64,000 nt of DNA, taken from positions 124,001 through 188,000 of the forward strand of contig CM057065.1 of assembly GCA_029945375.1 (NCBI GenBank), written 5' to 3'. The notes under the pieces are model-generated. The model was not told the origin of the DNA and did not search any database. It saw only the letters and a program-made list of their open reading frames with translations. Positions 34,220-46,700 of this stretch are shown one piece after another. The position numbers and the translations under genes were made by a program. This DNA is from Agaricus subrufescens. Lineage: Eukaryota > Basidiomycota > Agaricomycetes > Agaricales > Agaricaceae. Every line of letters starts with the position of its first letter. Position 1 is the first letter of the stretch.

Positions 34220-34737
34220 TTACAATAGTCCAGCTGCTGCCTGAGCGAGAAATAGGATGATTGAAAGAGAAATCAATCCGTATGCCTGTTAGTGCGGGAC
34301 TCATCTCGCTGACAACTCAAATTGACTGAGACCTTACCGGAGCGGCTAGTGATTGACCAAGTAGTGTTTACGCCATATGTAAGTCGTTGGTAGAGGTTGT
34401 AAGTCTTGAAGCAGACAATATGTTCTTGAGGCACACCTACAATTCACGTTAATGGCAGCCTACTATAAATATCGGCGACGGGACTTACCCTTGAGAATAA
34501 TGAGGACATCATCCCCTAAAGGATGATAACGGTCAGTAAGCAAGCGGCACAGAGCGCGTGCAACTAAAGCAACTTGTTATTATCCGCTGACTCAACCTTA
34601 TGAGAGCTTGATCAATGAAAGAACACAATAAGAAGGATTAGCGTACCCTTGTGGCGAACCAGCCCTGCGATGGTGTTCTCACGCGTTAACAATGAGAGAC
34701 AACGAATATAAATTCCTTGGTGGCGTCGGTGGCTCAT
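34220..34737 (-). CDS. Small multi-exon gene (about 95 aa), unknown function
   Basis: Exon 1 (34737-34647) reads MSHRRHQGIYIRCLSLLTRE and ends at a GTACGC donor after RHK. Exon 2 reads ARALCRLLTDRYHPLGDDVL then IILK, exon 3 GVPQEHIVCFKTYNLYQRL then YGVNTTWSITSRS, and exon 4 only AAGLL and TAA (34222-34220). All junctions are phase 1 and fit GT...AG introns. An upstream exon encoding a Ser-rich stretch at about 35040-34900 is possible. The product is small, basic and without signal peptide. Its third exon is the apparent source of the degenerate tandem units downstream. No family recognised. Confidence 0.5.
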
Positions 34738-35716
34738 GATGTTCAAGTAGAAATGATGAGGATAAGAAAAGCCATCACTGCCGCTTGCATGATGTGGCAG
34801 ATGCTAGGGTATATTACCAACTAATGGCAAGGTATCAATGACAGTCATAGCGACAAATGAGAACGACATACGCATTGGTTGATGTTGAGGAGCTGGGCCA
34901 CCGACTACGAGGCACCCAGGTTATCAGCATCGGTGAGCAAGCTAGATGAGAAGAGTAAGCAAGCCGTTGACGATGAGGTCGAAGACGGAGAGACGAACGA
35001 CAGAGCTGGGGATCTCTTGCCTATCCACCAAGGTCGAACGTCAATCACATGCGGCCTCTCGTGTTGAGTGAGAGGGCGTTTGAGGTGAGAGTTCGAGGAA
35101 GAGTTGTGAAGATAGTTTGCCCAGGAGGGAAGGTTTTTATACCTTCTCGATCATTGTGTGGTGTTATGTTCACTATGCCGCATTATGTTCAAGTGTGGCG
35201 TCGTGTTCAAGTGTGGCGTCGTGTTCAAGTGTGGTGTCGTGTTCACTGTGTGGCGTTATGTTGTAATACTTGTCAGCCGCCTCTCGACGAGTGATGTAGA
35301 GAACAAAAAAAGTTGTGGTGAGCTGCAATTGGTTCGCCAAGCAAGGGTACGAAGCTTCTGAGTAATGTCTTCATCCTTTTGAGCAAAGGGAAGAGTTGGG
35401 TCCCTTGACTAAACGCGGCTTATTCAGACAGGTCGAGTGGTGTACAGCAAAGACTCAATGTGACGGTCCAAACGAAGGATGAGTTCACGTGGGTGTGCTC
35501 CTGTTTGGTACAACATCACTACACCGGAATTTATAGGGTTGGATCGTTGTCACTCCAGTCTGAGTTTCTATCTGCACATCGTCTACATAGTCATTGTTTG
35601 CGCTGTCGCTTGTAGCCACTAGATAATAGTGTGGTGACATCAAAAGCCTACACAAGAGGATTTCTGCCCCTGGCTTGGGAACGCAGTGGTAAATACGGAG
35701 ATAGCAGAGGCTTTTT
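34738..35716. other. No firm gene; 18-bp tandem repeat
   Basis: Contains three tandem copies of an 18-bp unit (GTTCAAGTGTGGCGTCGT) at 35187-35240, with related sequence on both sides. The rest shows no supported gene, apart from a possible upstream exon of the 34737 gene on the minus strand near 34900-35040. Confidence 0.45.
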
Positions 35717-35849
35717 GTGATGGTTTATCTTTTGCCACACTTGCTGTTCTCCATCGCTGATAGCCGAGGTTTGTCCTGGTTGATATTTAATCGGTGCCGA
35801 ACTTTCAACTTCGCCACACTCCCTGTTGAGCACTATCGTTTCGTTTCTC

Positions 35850-37209
35850 ATGTTGCCGTTCATGCCTGTACACTGGGTTCGTACACACTCGTTCACTAGC
35901 TCCCTTTATTGGACTGTCCGCTCCTGGCTCTGGAATCATCCTATTACCCCGGACTACACCATTTGGGACGAAGGCGATCCCAGTGAATATGACAATCTAG
36001 TCAAGGAACGAATACGTATCCGGGGTATCTGGAAATTTCTCGAACCATACTTTGCTGAACGAGGTTACACTCTCTATGTTCAGAAAGATCAGTCAAACGT
36101 GTGGGCCGTGCAATGGCCGGCCAGCAAGATGATAGATTCAGAATTGTTGTCATATCCATATGCTAAATATCATTGCAAGGATGAGTCAGAACTCGAATTC
36201 GGCCCAATCGTAGGTGACATTCAGGTGCTGTGTTACCTCCTACTAATATCTATACTTAGTCACCCAGGGTGTGGCCAGCCCGGGACAAGGATGGTAGAGA
36301 CGTGTTTATCAAGTATGCGACGTTCTACTACACATTTTCGTGCCTCTAATTATTCAGAGCAATATCAGGGGCCATTCCAACGAATGAGCTGAAGGCTTTA
36401 CAGCTCCTCCACTCTGAACATCTGCGCGATGACCCACGAAATCGCACTATACCTGTTATTGAATATATCGAATTCAACCAACAGACATTTGTTGTTATGC
36501 CAAGGTATTTCATCTTCTTACATCCCTCGATAACATGCTAGTAAGATTATCCAGATGGAGCTGTCTGATGGAATGTGATTTCACTGCTGTCGCGCAAATC
36601 GTTCGATGCGCACAGACCTTTTTTGAAGTACGTTTATATGTCTAAGACCGTTAGCCAACTTCACTGACGAGCTGAGCGTCATCTAGACTGTTGCCTTCCT
36701 CCATGAAAATAACATAACACACGGAGATCTTCTCACCCAAAATATGTGCATGGACGTAATCATACCTCGAATGCGCCACAACCGTTATTATACAGGCTAT
36801 CACGTACCTGAGCGCAGATATGTCTTGATCGACTTCGAGATTTGTCAGATACACAATGGGTCAGGTCGAGACTCATCAGAGTTCGAGAAGTCTAGAAAAT
36901 ATGATATCTGTCTGCTTGCCCGCTCTCTGAGTATCATCCTTCGCGTGCGTTGTCTCCTCCAATTATCTGAGCGCCTGATGACGGTATTGGTAGTGTATCG
37001 AGGACGTGATTCCTCAGATTGGTGGCCTTTTGGACTCTATGATGGATAATGATAGCACAATGACTGCCACCGCTGCCCTCGCTCGATTTGAAGACATATG
37101 TGCTGGTCTCACTACCGAAGACCTCAACCTCCCAGTGGCTGCATATCTTTGCTCGCACGGTTGGTCTACTCTCCTTCCATCTGAGTCAATACTCATTCCG
37201 TGTCGATAG
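35850..37209 (+). CDS. Kinase-like protein B (about 368 aa)
   Basis: Same six-exon structure as copy A: 35850-36209, 36260-36312, 36358-36504, 36555-36627, 36687-36944 and 36994-37209, with identical exon lengths for exons 1-5. Key residues are kept: RDVFIK, THGDLLTQNMCMDV and YVLIDFEICQIH. The last exon stops early (ILIPCR then TAG) where copy A continues for about 50 residues, so B lacks the C-terminal extension. Identity to A is high throughout the exons. Followed by the convergent SH3-like relic S3. Probably still expressed as a slightly shortened protein; activity unproven. Confidence 0.78.
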
Positions 37210-37893
37210 GAATCTTTCAATACCGTGAGGGACCTCCAGCAAACCAGACCATCTGAGGCCCTTTCCGAGTCACTGCCATTCTTACTCGGAACAATGGAGC
37301 TGCAAGAACACACTTCTGTTGGATATTAGTTTCATGCCGAATATAACCTACCTCTTTTTGGAAAAATCAGCCCTCCACTCCCCGGCAGTCCGTACCACAC
37401 GATTACTTGAAGCTTACCTAGTCACCATGTTCGCAGCCACTCAAACCAATAACATTCCACTTTTGTTCTTGACTAGGATACGGTGGACGAAGACGGTCTG
37501 ATAGTGGTGGATATGGTGGATCTAGAAAATTGCGATGCGAGGCCGCAAGGCGTCGGCATTTCAGAACGGTATGTATCTATATTCACCAGAAGATACGCGG
37601 GATGGCATGGTGCATTAAGGAGATACGGGATTCTCAACCCAATGGCAGAGTGACACTGGCTCTGTTAATCTCAAGGCCTCCCAGACCACATGTGCCGGCT
37701 CACCCAGCTTCACGGTTGTCTTATCATCGATTGCCCAATAGATTTTCCGCCGTTTGTAGCCTCAGAGTGCGTTACCAGTACAAGTACTACCGATTTTACT
37801 TAGCTCCTAAATCATTGGTCACCCTGGGTCAAAGCTTCGTTAACGTTTGAATAATGAAGAGCTCAAGTATAGTGAGATAGATACTCGTATAGA
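37210..37893. other. Spacer between kinase B and SH3-like relic
   Basis: Corresponds to 31047-31483 of unit 1 but is longer. It contains the remains of the C-terminal codons present in copy A. No independent gene is supported. Confidence 0.4.
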
Positions 37894-38248
37894 TCAGGAC
37901 TCCCCGCCGCTGCCACCTTTGTCACCTGTGCCATCATTTCCAGTACTGTTGCCTGCAGGAGTGGCAACGCGTTCGATGATCTCCTCTGGGACACCATAAT
38001 GTTCAGCACCGTTGTGAAAAGTCACTGACGTGATAAGTGTACAACTAGAGATCATGTAAGCTAGTAGTTGTTTAGGTAGATTAATCACCCTACCGGTTTT
38101 TTACTTTTGTAAAACTTGACGATAGTGTCCGTTGTGCCCGCAGGTGCACTCTGCCATTCTCTCGTAATTCTGATCTGTTCACCTCCTTGGAACTTCAATA
38201 AATTAGACGACTACGAACAACAAAGGGTAGATCAAGCCATAGATTCAT
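37894..38248 (-). pseudogene. SH3-like gene S3, decayed copy of S2
   Basis: Homologous to S2 over its length. ATG at 38248 is kept, but the first donor has changed (ATGAATCT followed by ATGG instead of CAG-GTATGT). The core reads EQIRITREWQSAPAGTTDTI then VKFYKSKKP and has lost about six residues. The third exon has an extra base between YTYHVSDF and HNGAEHYGVPEEI, shifting frame. The Gly-rich tail (NSTGNDGTGDKGGSGGES) and TGA at 37896-37894 remain. Unless an alternative acceptor is used, no continuous product can be made. Confidence 0.6.
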
Positions 38249-39641
38249 CGGAGATTACGATATGGATAATAAAGCAGCGGTTTACACAGGATAGTCGATC
38301 GAGCAGCATGAATTTATACTTCCAATCATGGGCATTTTCCAGATTTTGGAATAAGATCCTAGCTCACTTGACTCAGAAAATTCCCAAAGCGCTCATGATA
38401 GTTCAAATACTAAGAACCGCATTTCTTAGTTAAGACATCCCTGCGAAACGAGTATCTGTGCTGTTGTGAATCTCGATAAGGGGGGTAATTCTGCATATGG
38501 CTTATGCTAATGGAAAGTATCATCCGACGCTTCGTCATATCATTGAGTATATGCTCAAAGTAGTATACTAGAACCTTGATTGGGAGTAGATTGGAACTCA
38601 AATAACTTTTACGGTCACTTATGGATGATATTGGTGACGGTAGACTCGATGGTAGAATGATAAGCATATTTAAATCAAGCATCAGTGTCTACCTCCCCTC
38701 AAATACGTTAAGTATATTTATATTACTGCCAGTACATATACGAGCCTTTATATAGCGACTAGCCATGCCTGCCAGACCCTTACTACGTGGGGGCAAGTTA
38801 TCACTCTAAGCCTTGATGGTACTCATCCTGACGAAAACAGACTACTTCTTTTAACCCATATATTACCGATCTATGATAAAAACTGGGGACTTGTCCGTAG
38901 AGAGTATAAGAGCTCTTGAGAGCAATTGTGGCGCACCTCATTCTTTATTTAGAAAGAGTATATTACACTTGTCACCAAAGGCTTTATAACAGTTGTTCAC
39001 CAGAATCAATCATACGTCTAGAATCGCTACCGCGCCCACACTTGTTCATCAAGTTTCGGGGTAGACTGGCACCGGATATCTGATAGATGTCACTCTTTAG
39101 GGTCATTCAAATCACCTGCTTTTCCACAGCACATGGAGACTTTTGTGAGAACCGGCGAATATCCTTGTAAGGACAATACTCAGGCGATCTACCAGTAACC
39201 CCGCTCATCGATATCGGTTGAAAGTTTCTAATCAGCATCAGTCCCTTTCCTATGAGTTGAGGCTGTTAAAACGGCGGCTCCACCAGACTACCCACTCCAC
39301 ACCGTGTGATAGGATGTAGTTTCCCTATTATAGTAAATTGCGAGTCACCGCTAAGGCCCCTTGTTTGAGGAAATCGGTTAGTAACTTGCAGTGCCAAACG
39401 GACTGGACTAAACCACACCTGCCACTTACTCCCAAGTCCTGTGTGAGTTATTGATAGTAACAAGATTTATATCGACAATGTGCTAGGCTCAAATTTTAAA
39501 GGCCTGCTCTAGAGGATGTCAGCGTCGAGTCCTGAAGGGTGGAAGTGAATAGTGACGGTAATAGCCGAGTCTTTCCCTGCTCTGAATTATTTGTCTTTCG
39601 CCACAATAGTTGCCGCGCTGTGCACCATCATTTCACCCCCC
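38249..39641. other. Duplicated noncoding stretch upstream of copy C
   Basis: Rest of duplication unit 2, more eroded than its counterpart in unit 1, with the dispersed repeat at 39250-39400. The 5' flank of copy C (about 39552-39641) resembles that of copy A (shared GTGATAGCCGAG-like segment). No gene supported. Confidence 0.4.
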
Positions 39642-40942
39642 ATGTCGTTATTCAATAGGCCTGTGCACTGGGTCCGTACGCACTCATTTACTAGCTCACT
39701 CTACTGGACTACCCGTTCCTGGCTTTGGAACCATCCTATCACTGGAGATTCTAGCGTTTGGTATCAAGGCGACCCCAATGAATGGGAGAAATTATTACAG
39801 CACCGAACTCGTATACTGCGTGTCTGGAAATTTCTCGAGCCATATTTTGCCGAGTTAGGATACACGCTCTATGTTCAAAAAGACCAGACTAATGTGTTTG
39901 CTTTGCAATGCCCCGCAAGCAAAATGATAGATCCCCAACTGCTAACGTACCCATACGCGGAGCACCGCTGCCAAGACGAGAAAGAGCTAGAATTCCATCC
40001 TATGGTAGGCAATCCAGATATCGCATAATGTGTTTTCTGATGCTCATATTACCCTGGAGGCTGCTCGTGTGTGGCCTGCCCGTGACAAAGATTGTAGAGA
40101 TGTGTTCATCAAGTAAGGGAAATATAACTAGACACCTCCCCTACGGATTGAAGGCATTAGAGCTCCTGCATTCTGAACCGTTGTGTAACGACCCATGCAA
40201 CCGAATCATACCGGTCATCGAGTATATTGAATTCAATCAACAAACCTTCGCTGTTACACCGAGTGAGTTCATCATCTCATCCCACCAGTTCTACGGTGTA
40301 AAATGAATGACCCGATGGAGTCTTGCGGTTCAATGTGATTGTGTTGCTGTCGGAGAAATAACTAGATACTCACGAGCCTTCTTCGAGGAAAGTGAACTGT
40401 TAGCCAAGTCACTTATTTGCTACTAACTTTCATCCAGACAACCGCCTTTCTCCACGAGAACAACATGACACATGGAGATCTTCTCCCCCAAAATATGTGC
40501 ATGGACGTAATCATGCCTGAAAGTGACTTTTGCAAGTATTATATAGGTTATCATGGGCCTGAACGCAGATATGCTTTGATTGACTTCGAGACTGTTCAAA
40601 TACACGGAGGGTCAGGTCCACACTCTGCGGAATTCGAAGAATCTAGGAGATACGATATTTTCCGGCTCGCACGCTCTTTGGGTACTAGGCTGCGAGTACG
40701 TTTTTTGCTTGCTTTGCTAACTGCCTAGTGGTGTCCTGATGACATGATAGTGCATCGAACATGTAATTCCACAAATTAGCGAACTGTTAGACTCCACGAT
40801 GGAAGAGGACAACTCGATGACTGCCACTTCCGTTTTCTCCCGGTTCAAAGAAATATGTGGTGGCCTTACACCCAAAGACCTCAGGCTCCTAGTAGCCGCA
40901 TACCCTTGTTCTCCTGGTTGGCATCCCCTGCTTTGTGTATGA
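39642..40942 (+). pseudogene. Kinase-like copy C, splice sites lost
   Basis: Exon 1 (39642-40004) is open: PVHWVRTHSFTSSLYWTTRS, FLEPYFAELGYTLYVQKDQT. Exon 2 (40060-40112) reads AARVWPARDKDCRDVFIK. The intron after it is reduced to about 20 nt by a deletion that also removes the start of exon 3. The exon 3 donor reads CCGAG-TGAGTT (one G fewer than in A). Exon 4 has lost its AG acceptor (CCCG) and its GT donor (GAGGAAAGT for GAAGTAAGT). Exon 5 is well preserved (MTHGDLLPQNMCMDV, ALIDFETVQIHGG) and exon 6 ends at TGA 40940-40942. The exons are readable but can no longer be joined normally. The protein-level landmarks are still intact, so decay seems recent. Confidence 0.7.
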
Positions 40943-43081
40943 GTTAGCACTGAATTTGTCCAGCCAAAAATTTTCAGTATCACGAGGGACATTCTGCAAA
41001 TCAGCCACTTTGAGGATTCATTAGTATCCGATACCAATGTTATCATGATCAGAAGACCCGAGCTGTATAAAGTCCTCTGATAGTTATATAATAATGTTGA
41101 ACTCAATGGATTTCGTTGAAGCCACGAACTTCAACGCTACATCTTGTGGAGTTTTTAGTGGGTGGATTCAGGCCTAGCTAACTCGCTGACTCGGAAACTT
41201 GGATGACAAGAGACGATCATGCATAATCTTATTGGATATGATTATATATTGAAAAAGGAGCCCAAGCCGACACCGAAAGTGAAAGACTATGAAGATAAGG
41301 GAAAAGAACATACACGTGTAAGCATCGTGGAAAGTTATGAGACAGGTGGTACAGTATCGTGTGTCTAGACGATTGCATCATCGTGGTGAAAGGGAAATAT
41401 GGTATATGCTTGAGTGCAAGAGTAACAGCTTTTCTGCTCCGACCTTACCGCCTGGGTTTTCTCAGATGGGATCTCCCTTCCCCAGCTTGACAATATAGTC
41501 ATCTTTCTAAACATTAAGAACGCGATGACCAAAACCCATCGAATACCAGTCAAACACCAGCCCTAGAAGATCACCATAACGATGAGGATCATCCGAGTCC
41601 CGCCCATCCAAATCAATCACTGTCATGAACCAGAGGTTCGCGCAATGATGTGAATGGTCTATCAATGGGCTTGTACATCCCCACCCCCTGTAGTCCAGTT
41701 GCGCATCCAATACTCGGAATTGATTCGCAAATTTGGCGAGAGAGGCATGTAGACATACTATAGGGCCAGGTAAGAATCATGCATAAGATTATGCATTGGT
41801 ATCGAATGGGATTTGGTCTCGCAGATGCTAGTCTGGAATAACAATCTCCTCATTCCATTCCTCAAGGCCGTATCGGCGACGCAATACAAGTCTATCTGCG
41901 CTAATAGTGGAGTCAGGGGTTCATAACGCTAGAAGCCCATGCTACCCCCCTGTTCCACAAGCAAGAGGGGGGACGGGGATGAAGGGAAATGATATCATGG
42001 GCAGTGATGAGTTATGGTCAGGAGAGGGAGAAGGAAGTAGAATGTATGAGAAACGACGCGCCGATGCCTGAGGCAGCATAACCCACTGGAAGACTGGAGA
42101 AAGAAGCTGCGGACAAACATGGACCACTGGCCCCTAACGGCGTCAGCCATCGGCCTACCCTAAATTCAGGTGGCAAGTTAACGTCAACTTCCCAGAGCCT
42201 TCAAGCCACTGGTAGACACGTCAGAGTAGTACTCCTAGGTCTAGACGGCGTGTCAACCTGGCCTGCGGCGACAGCCTGTCAGTCAGAGCTAATTATGTCT
42301 TCAACGAAAGGACACACCAACAGGTAAGTCATCCGTATTTTGGTTCCTAGAGTCGTCATGTAATGATGGAGAAATAAAATGCTGATACATAGTACAGAAG
42401 GTTAGCAGTGGGCCACAAGGATGCAGCTGACGGAGATGGCGAGAATCTCGTAGTGGTGATGGAGGGGTGCTCGATGGTGTCCGACACGGATTGGAAGTCT
42501 GGGCGCCGTACGTAAAGATAGGACCTTGAGTTTTAGCCTGACCTCCCTGGAAGATAAGCTAACAAAAGTTCCAAACAAGGGCCCACAATATAGATCAAGA
42601 AAATGTGATTTATGTGTCGTTGTATCGAACATGCTGAATGAGGCTGACGTTCTGGAGGCGCTGGTATATGGCCTGAGGATGGGAATTCAGTGCACGTGCC
42701 CACATAGACGCCGTGACTTAATGCAATGTGAAAAAAATGAATTCTTCCGGCTAAGTCCAGGAACGCGACAGATGCGAGACGCATCGAACATTCAGGGGCT
42801 AAATACTTCATCACCCCTGAGATTGATTCCTCGAGTTCTGACATAAAAATCCCCGAGACTGAGGTCAGACTGACTATACCGTTGTGAATACAAAGGTTAA
42901 AAGTCCAGAAACGTGTGAAGTTACAATACACGGCCAAAAGGCCCCGGAGTTCCCGGTGGGGATGTGTCGGAGATACAGTCCCCTGAGTGTCTGTTCAGTT
43001 TTTGCATCTTACGCACATGCCACGACCCAAATCCAGGTTTGACTGCCATGCTGTGCGGAAGATCACCTCTTGTCCTCCGCC
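40943..43081. other. No gene supported
   Basis: About 2.1 kb. Open frames of 60-134 codons occur on both strands (for example minus 42937-42533) without recognisable motifs or good exon joins. The end should contain the promoter of the secreted-protein gene. Confidence 0.35.
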
Positions 43082-43729
43082 ATGTCGCTGAACTTCTGCT
43101 TGCTCTTTGTTCTGTCGACTCTTTTCTACGCCCTTCAAGTCCAGTCGTCGGGCACTACTATCCATTTGTTCACGAGTAGCGGCTGTACTGGAAGTCATAT
43201 GTCATGCGGCAATATCCCCTCTAACGGGTGTTGTACGAGTGGTGGGGATGTTTTTGCTTCTGCATTCCTAGCTACACGAGAATTAGCATCGTAAGTCTAT
43301 TATGAAAAACCGCCCTCTGTTCAGATCGCAGTCAATTGATCCCGAGCAGTGTCACCGTGCATGCAGATATCCATTGTTCAGGTGTTGCGCACTCGGGCGG
43401 TCAATTTAGCTGCGTCCAACCCTCTTTCGCATGTAAATGTCTTCCGTCATTCCATGGAAAACTCATCCGCTCATCCCACATCTCTCATAGTTTCCGCCTC
43501 ACACTGGGCCCCTTCCCATTCCAAACGCGACGAAACCCACAACATGACTGATTTCTCACTTTGTCGGAGACCAGACACAATCACTCTCGTCGACAAAACC
43601 GGGAAGCAGGTCACGATCACCATCCCCGACGGAGAAAACACAGACTACGAACACGAATTTGCGATGGGGAACTTTGCCACTTTGATGGACATGGCTGGTA
43701 TCAACGTCAACCACATCATGCAGTTCTAG
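43082..43729 (+). CDS. Small secreted Cys-containing protein (182 aa)
   Basis: Three exons join in frame: 43082-43290, 43332-43432 and 43491-43729 (TAG). The N-terminus MSLNFCLLFVLSTLFYALQV followed by QSS is a clear signal peptide. The mature N-terminal part holds closely placed cysteines (SGCTGSHMSCGNIPSNGCC), then HADIHCSGVAHSGGQFSCVQ and a single later Cys (FSLCRRPD). The C-terminal part (TITLVDKTGKQVTITIPDGE) is beta-rich. Such short, Cys-containing secreted proteins are often considered effector candidates in plant-associated fungi, but I recognise no named family. The final exon needs the 58-nt intron 43433-43490 to stay in frame, which the GTAAAT...ATAG borders support. Confidence 0.65.
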
Positions 43730-46700
43730 AGATCAACTGTTTTGGCCTCCCTGTTTTTTTCCTGTGTAAAACGGCATTAGGGTGGATGTGAAGGCGTGTG
43801 TATTATTAGGGTGTGATTTCGTATACCAAGACAGATCATTTGGCTGCGGGTAAGAGCGAATTCACAATGTATCACACGGTTTGCTACTATGGCAAAAGGT
43901 AGGCCGAGTTTGGGATTCATTTCCATTTTTTGCTTTTTTTTATTTTTCAATATGGAGAATTGGAGACCCCGTGTCTTTACCGAGCTTCCGAAGTTTTGTC
44001 GTGCAAAATCTTTTGAATGGTAGAGAAGTCCTGGTGATAACCGAAAAAGCGATGGCGATCGCACGCCGGTAGGGTGAAAGTCGATGCTCAATCATATTGA
44101 GAGGAATTGAAATGGGTGGAACTTGACTCCGTCTTGTCGCGGTTACTTGGTAAGAAGGGTAAAGGCGTAGATGGTGGGACTAGCTGTCCCTCGTATTGGA
44201 TACGGCTCCAATCAACAAAAATTGGGCTTTCATCAAATGCGGTTCGAGTTATTACTGTTGTGATAGATACATTTTTAACTTAGGACGATCTTATGATGTA
44301 CTCATGAGAGAATGGTTCTAAAAGCGAGATCTTCGGGCCTCAGACCTTGAATTTCGAACTTCTAAAGGGAGGAGAAGATGTTTCAAAAGTGGTTTGAGGC
44401 ACAGTATACTTCCAACATCATTCCCTACACAGCTTTTTTGCCATGGACGAGAAACAGATAATGAACCAGAACGTCATATGTTATTCAAGATGATTACGAG
44501 GAAGCTCCCTCCGGGGGTACTTTAGGCCATGAAGACAGGTGTGTCATCCATCTGAGGTCAATAAAGAGGTACTCAAACGTTATTCAATATCGGATCCGCT
44601 GTCATGGCAAATTACCAGAGCATTGGTATTCCCTTGCAAAGGTTATTACAACGTCTGTTTTCTCACACCATTTCTCATCACTAACATCGAATCATTAATA
44701 CAGAACTTCCTGTGGGAATACAGGAACTTGCTCTACAGCGAGAAACCATAGCAGATGTGATTCGGAAAAGTAAGGTTTAGATTTACAGTCATACCGTCAC
44801 CAACACGATCGTTATATATATCCATATTGTTCCCATCTTCACCTTCCTGGCCTCGCCATCTAAAAAGACCGATAGGACCTGAAAGAAAGATAAATGGGAC
44901 ATCCCGAGAGCTGCACAATTTAGAGGGGGAAGAGAGTCGCTAAAACTAAATTTAGTATAAGCCTTAGTAAGAAAAAATGAAAATGTATTTTTGACTGCGT
45001 TCTAGGACCACGTACAGCTCCTCCCTTCCATCGCCAGTGTCTTGGGTGCCACGTTTCCATACCCCCGGGATCTTTCAAAGTTCTTTCTTAGGGGGGCCTC
45101 TGGAAATCACCGTACGCCGGAGCTTGCCGAAAACACAATGAAGAAGATCACGATTTCCGGCTGGGTCACACTCGGTGAGTTTTCATCTGGATTTGCCAGC
45201 TCATAGTTTGCGACCTCCGTCACCTCCCATCCTCATCTTATTGGAACCGTTCTTCGATTTGACCGGGCTCCCTCGAGTCAGATTACACATATGGCTAGCA
45301 CGATGACACGGTTTTTTTCTGGCTATCTCCCGATTTGATTGGTATGCCCGCTGTGACAATATGGAGTCTCGGCCTTACTGGCGAATGAGTCGGCAAAAAT
45401 GGGGGGAGGGGTTGTACTCTTCGCCCCCCGGCACATAGATGGCTTACCTGGCGCAGAAGATCATCGCTTGCGGATAAAGACACAATCGAGAAACTATCCC
45501 GCAGTTGTCCTGTCACCGATCTTCATACGATCTCTCTCATTTTCACCATTGCTTGTACAGCACCGCCCGATAGGCACTCAAACTACCACGCGAACTACGC
45601 AGCGGCGTTCTATACTTTCAAACTACAAAAAACGAGGCAGTGACCACCCGGAGCTTTTTCTCCATCGAATTTTTCATTATGAACACACGCACCCGTACAC
45701 GTTTGCCTCCCGGTCAACCTAAACCGAAGCTTTTTTTCTTCTTTTTTTTTACTGCGGGTTTTTCCAACAATTCACTACTAACCATTCTGATCGCCGACAC
45801 AAATTAGTAAGTATTAACAAAAACTCAATTACTAGGAGGGGGGATTCTGTGATTCCTTTGCGGATTTTCTTGGTCCTTAATCATGCACAATTTAACCATA
45901 ACAAGGGTTCTCTCACTCTCATTCACGTAAAAATCATCGTTTTCCGCAAACGTTGCAATCGCTGTATGATCATGAAGCCCGCTCCTTTACCGATAATAAC
46001 ACCTTTTATTGGTAAGTAATTCAATAGCAAAAATAAGCGTTTCTTATGCGTCTCCAGAAATGCCGAAACCATCGTCACTTGTAAATTTAAGAGCACTGCC
46101 CATAATCCAAGAAGCAGTTCTTTTAGGGGGCGGCACATGGTTTCCCAATGTTCGGCGGCTTTTGTGAAAGAGGCCTAGAATTCGAAGCTAACAAAAATAA
46201 AATAAAACAGGTTTACACGAGGAGACTAGAAGAATGAACAGCATGTTGCTGTTTTTTTCTTTCTTAATATACCGAAATTGTTTCATGAGTGGCATCTAGA
46301 CCTCTCTCTCAACTTAACAAGGATATAGTACCGGGGTGTTTTGAAGTGTTGTGTGTAATGTCAGTTGTAAGCGCCGGGGCCAGCGGTTTAGTTCCGATTC
46401 GTCCATCTGTAATCTAAAAATGTTTGAGATCAGTCGGGGGAAGATATGATTATGTGTTTTCGAGATTCGAAAGGCGATTTTATCGTCTTTCTCTCACATA
46501 GTTCATGTCACATGCTTACTACATGCACGTGCGTGCTTGGGTACCTTGTGGCGTTTTTTCGACATTGCTCCAGGAACTCTCGGAAACGTTGGGGAGTGTG
46601 GGGGAGGGGTATCTTGAGCTTCCTACTTCTCCAATGGGGTTCAACCACTACAACCAACTCCCTTCCCTTAACCCGTGTCCAATAACCAACCACTAAGAAG

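Larger units (their letters stand above)
35717..39460 (+). repeat. Segmental duplication, unit 2
   Basis: Second copy of the 29494-33460 arrangement: kinase-like gene B, convergent SH3-like relic S3, a minus-strand stretch alignable with 31916-32146 (codons for RDSQQ-R-S-RD-LTKK-GS are shared), and the dispersed CCCACTCCACACCGTG block at about 39290. Kinase-like copy C begins immediately after it. Confidence 0.7.

Noticed and set aside
35187..35240. Coding repeat in the plus-strand 81-codon frame
   Set aside because: The frame shows no other protein-like features and no exon partners. The repeat also reads openly in another frame, which is expected for any 18-bp repeat.
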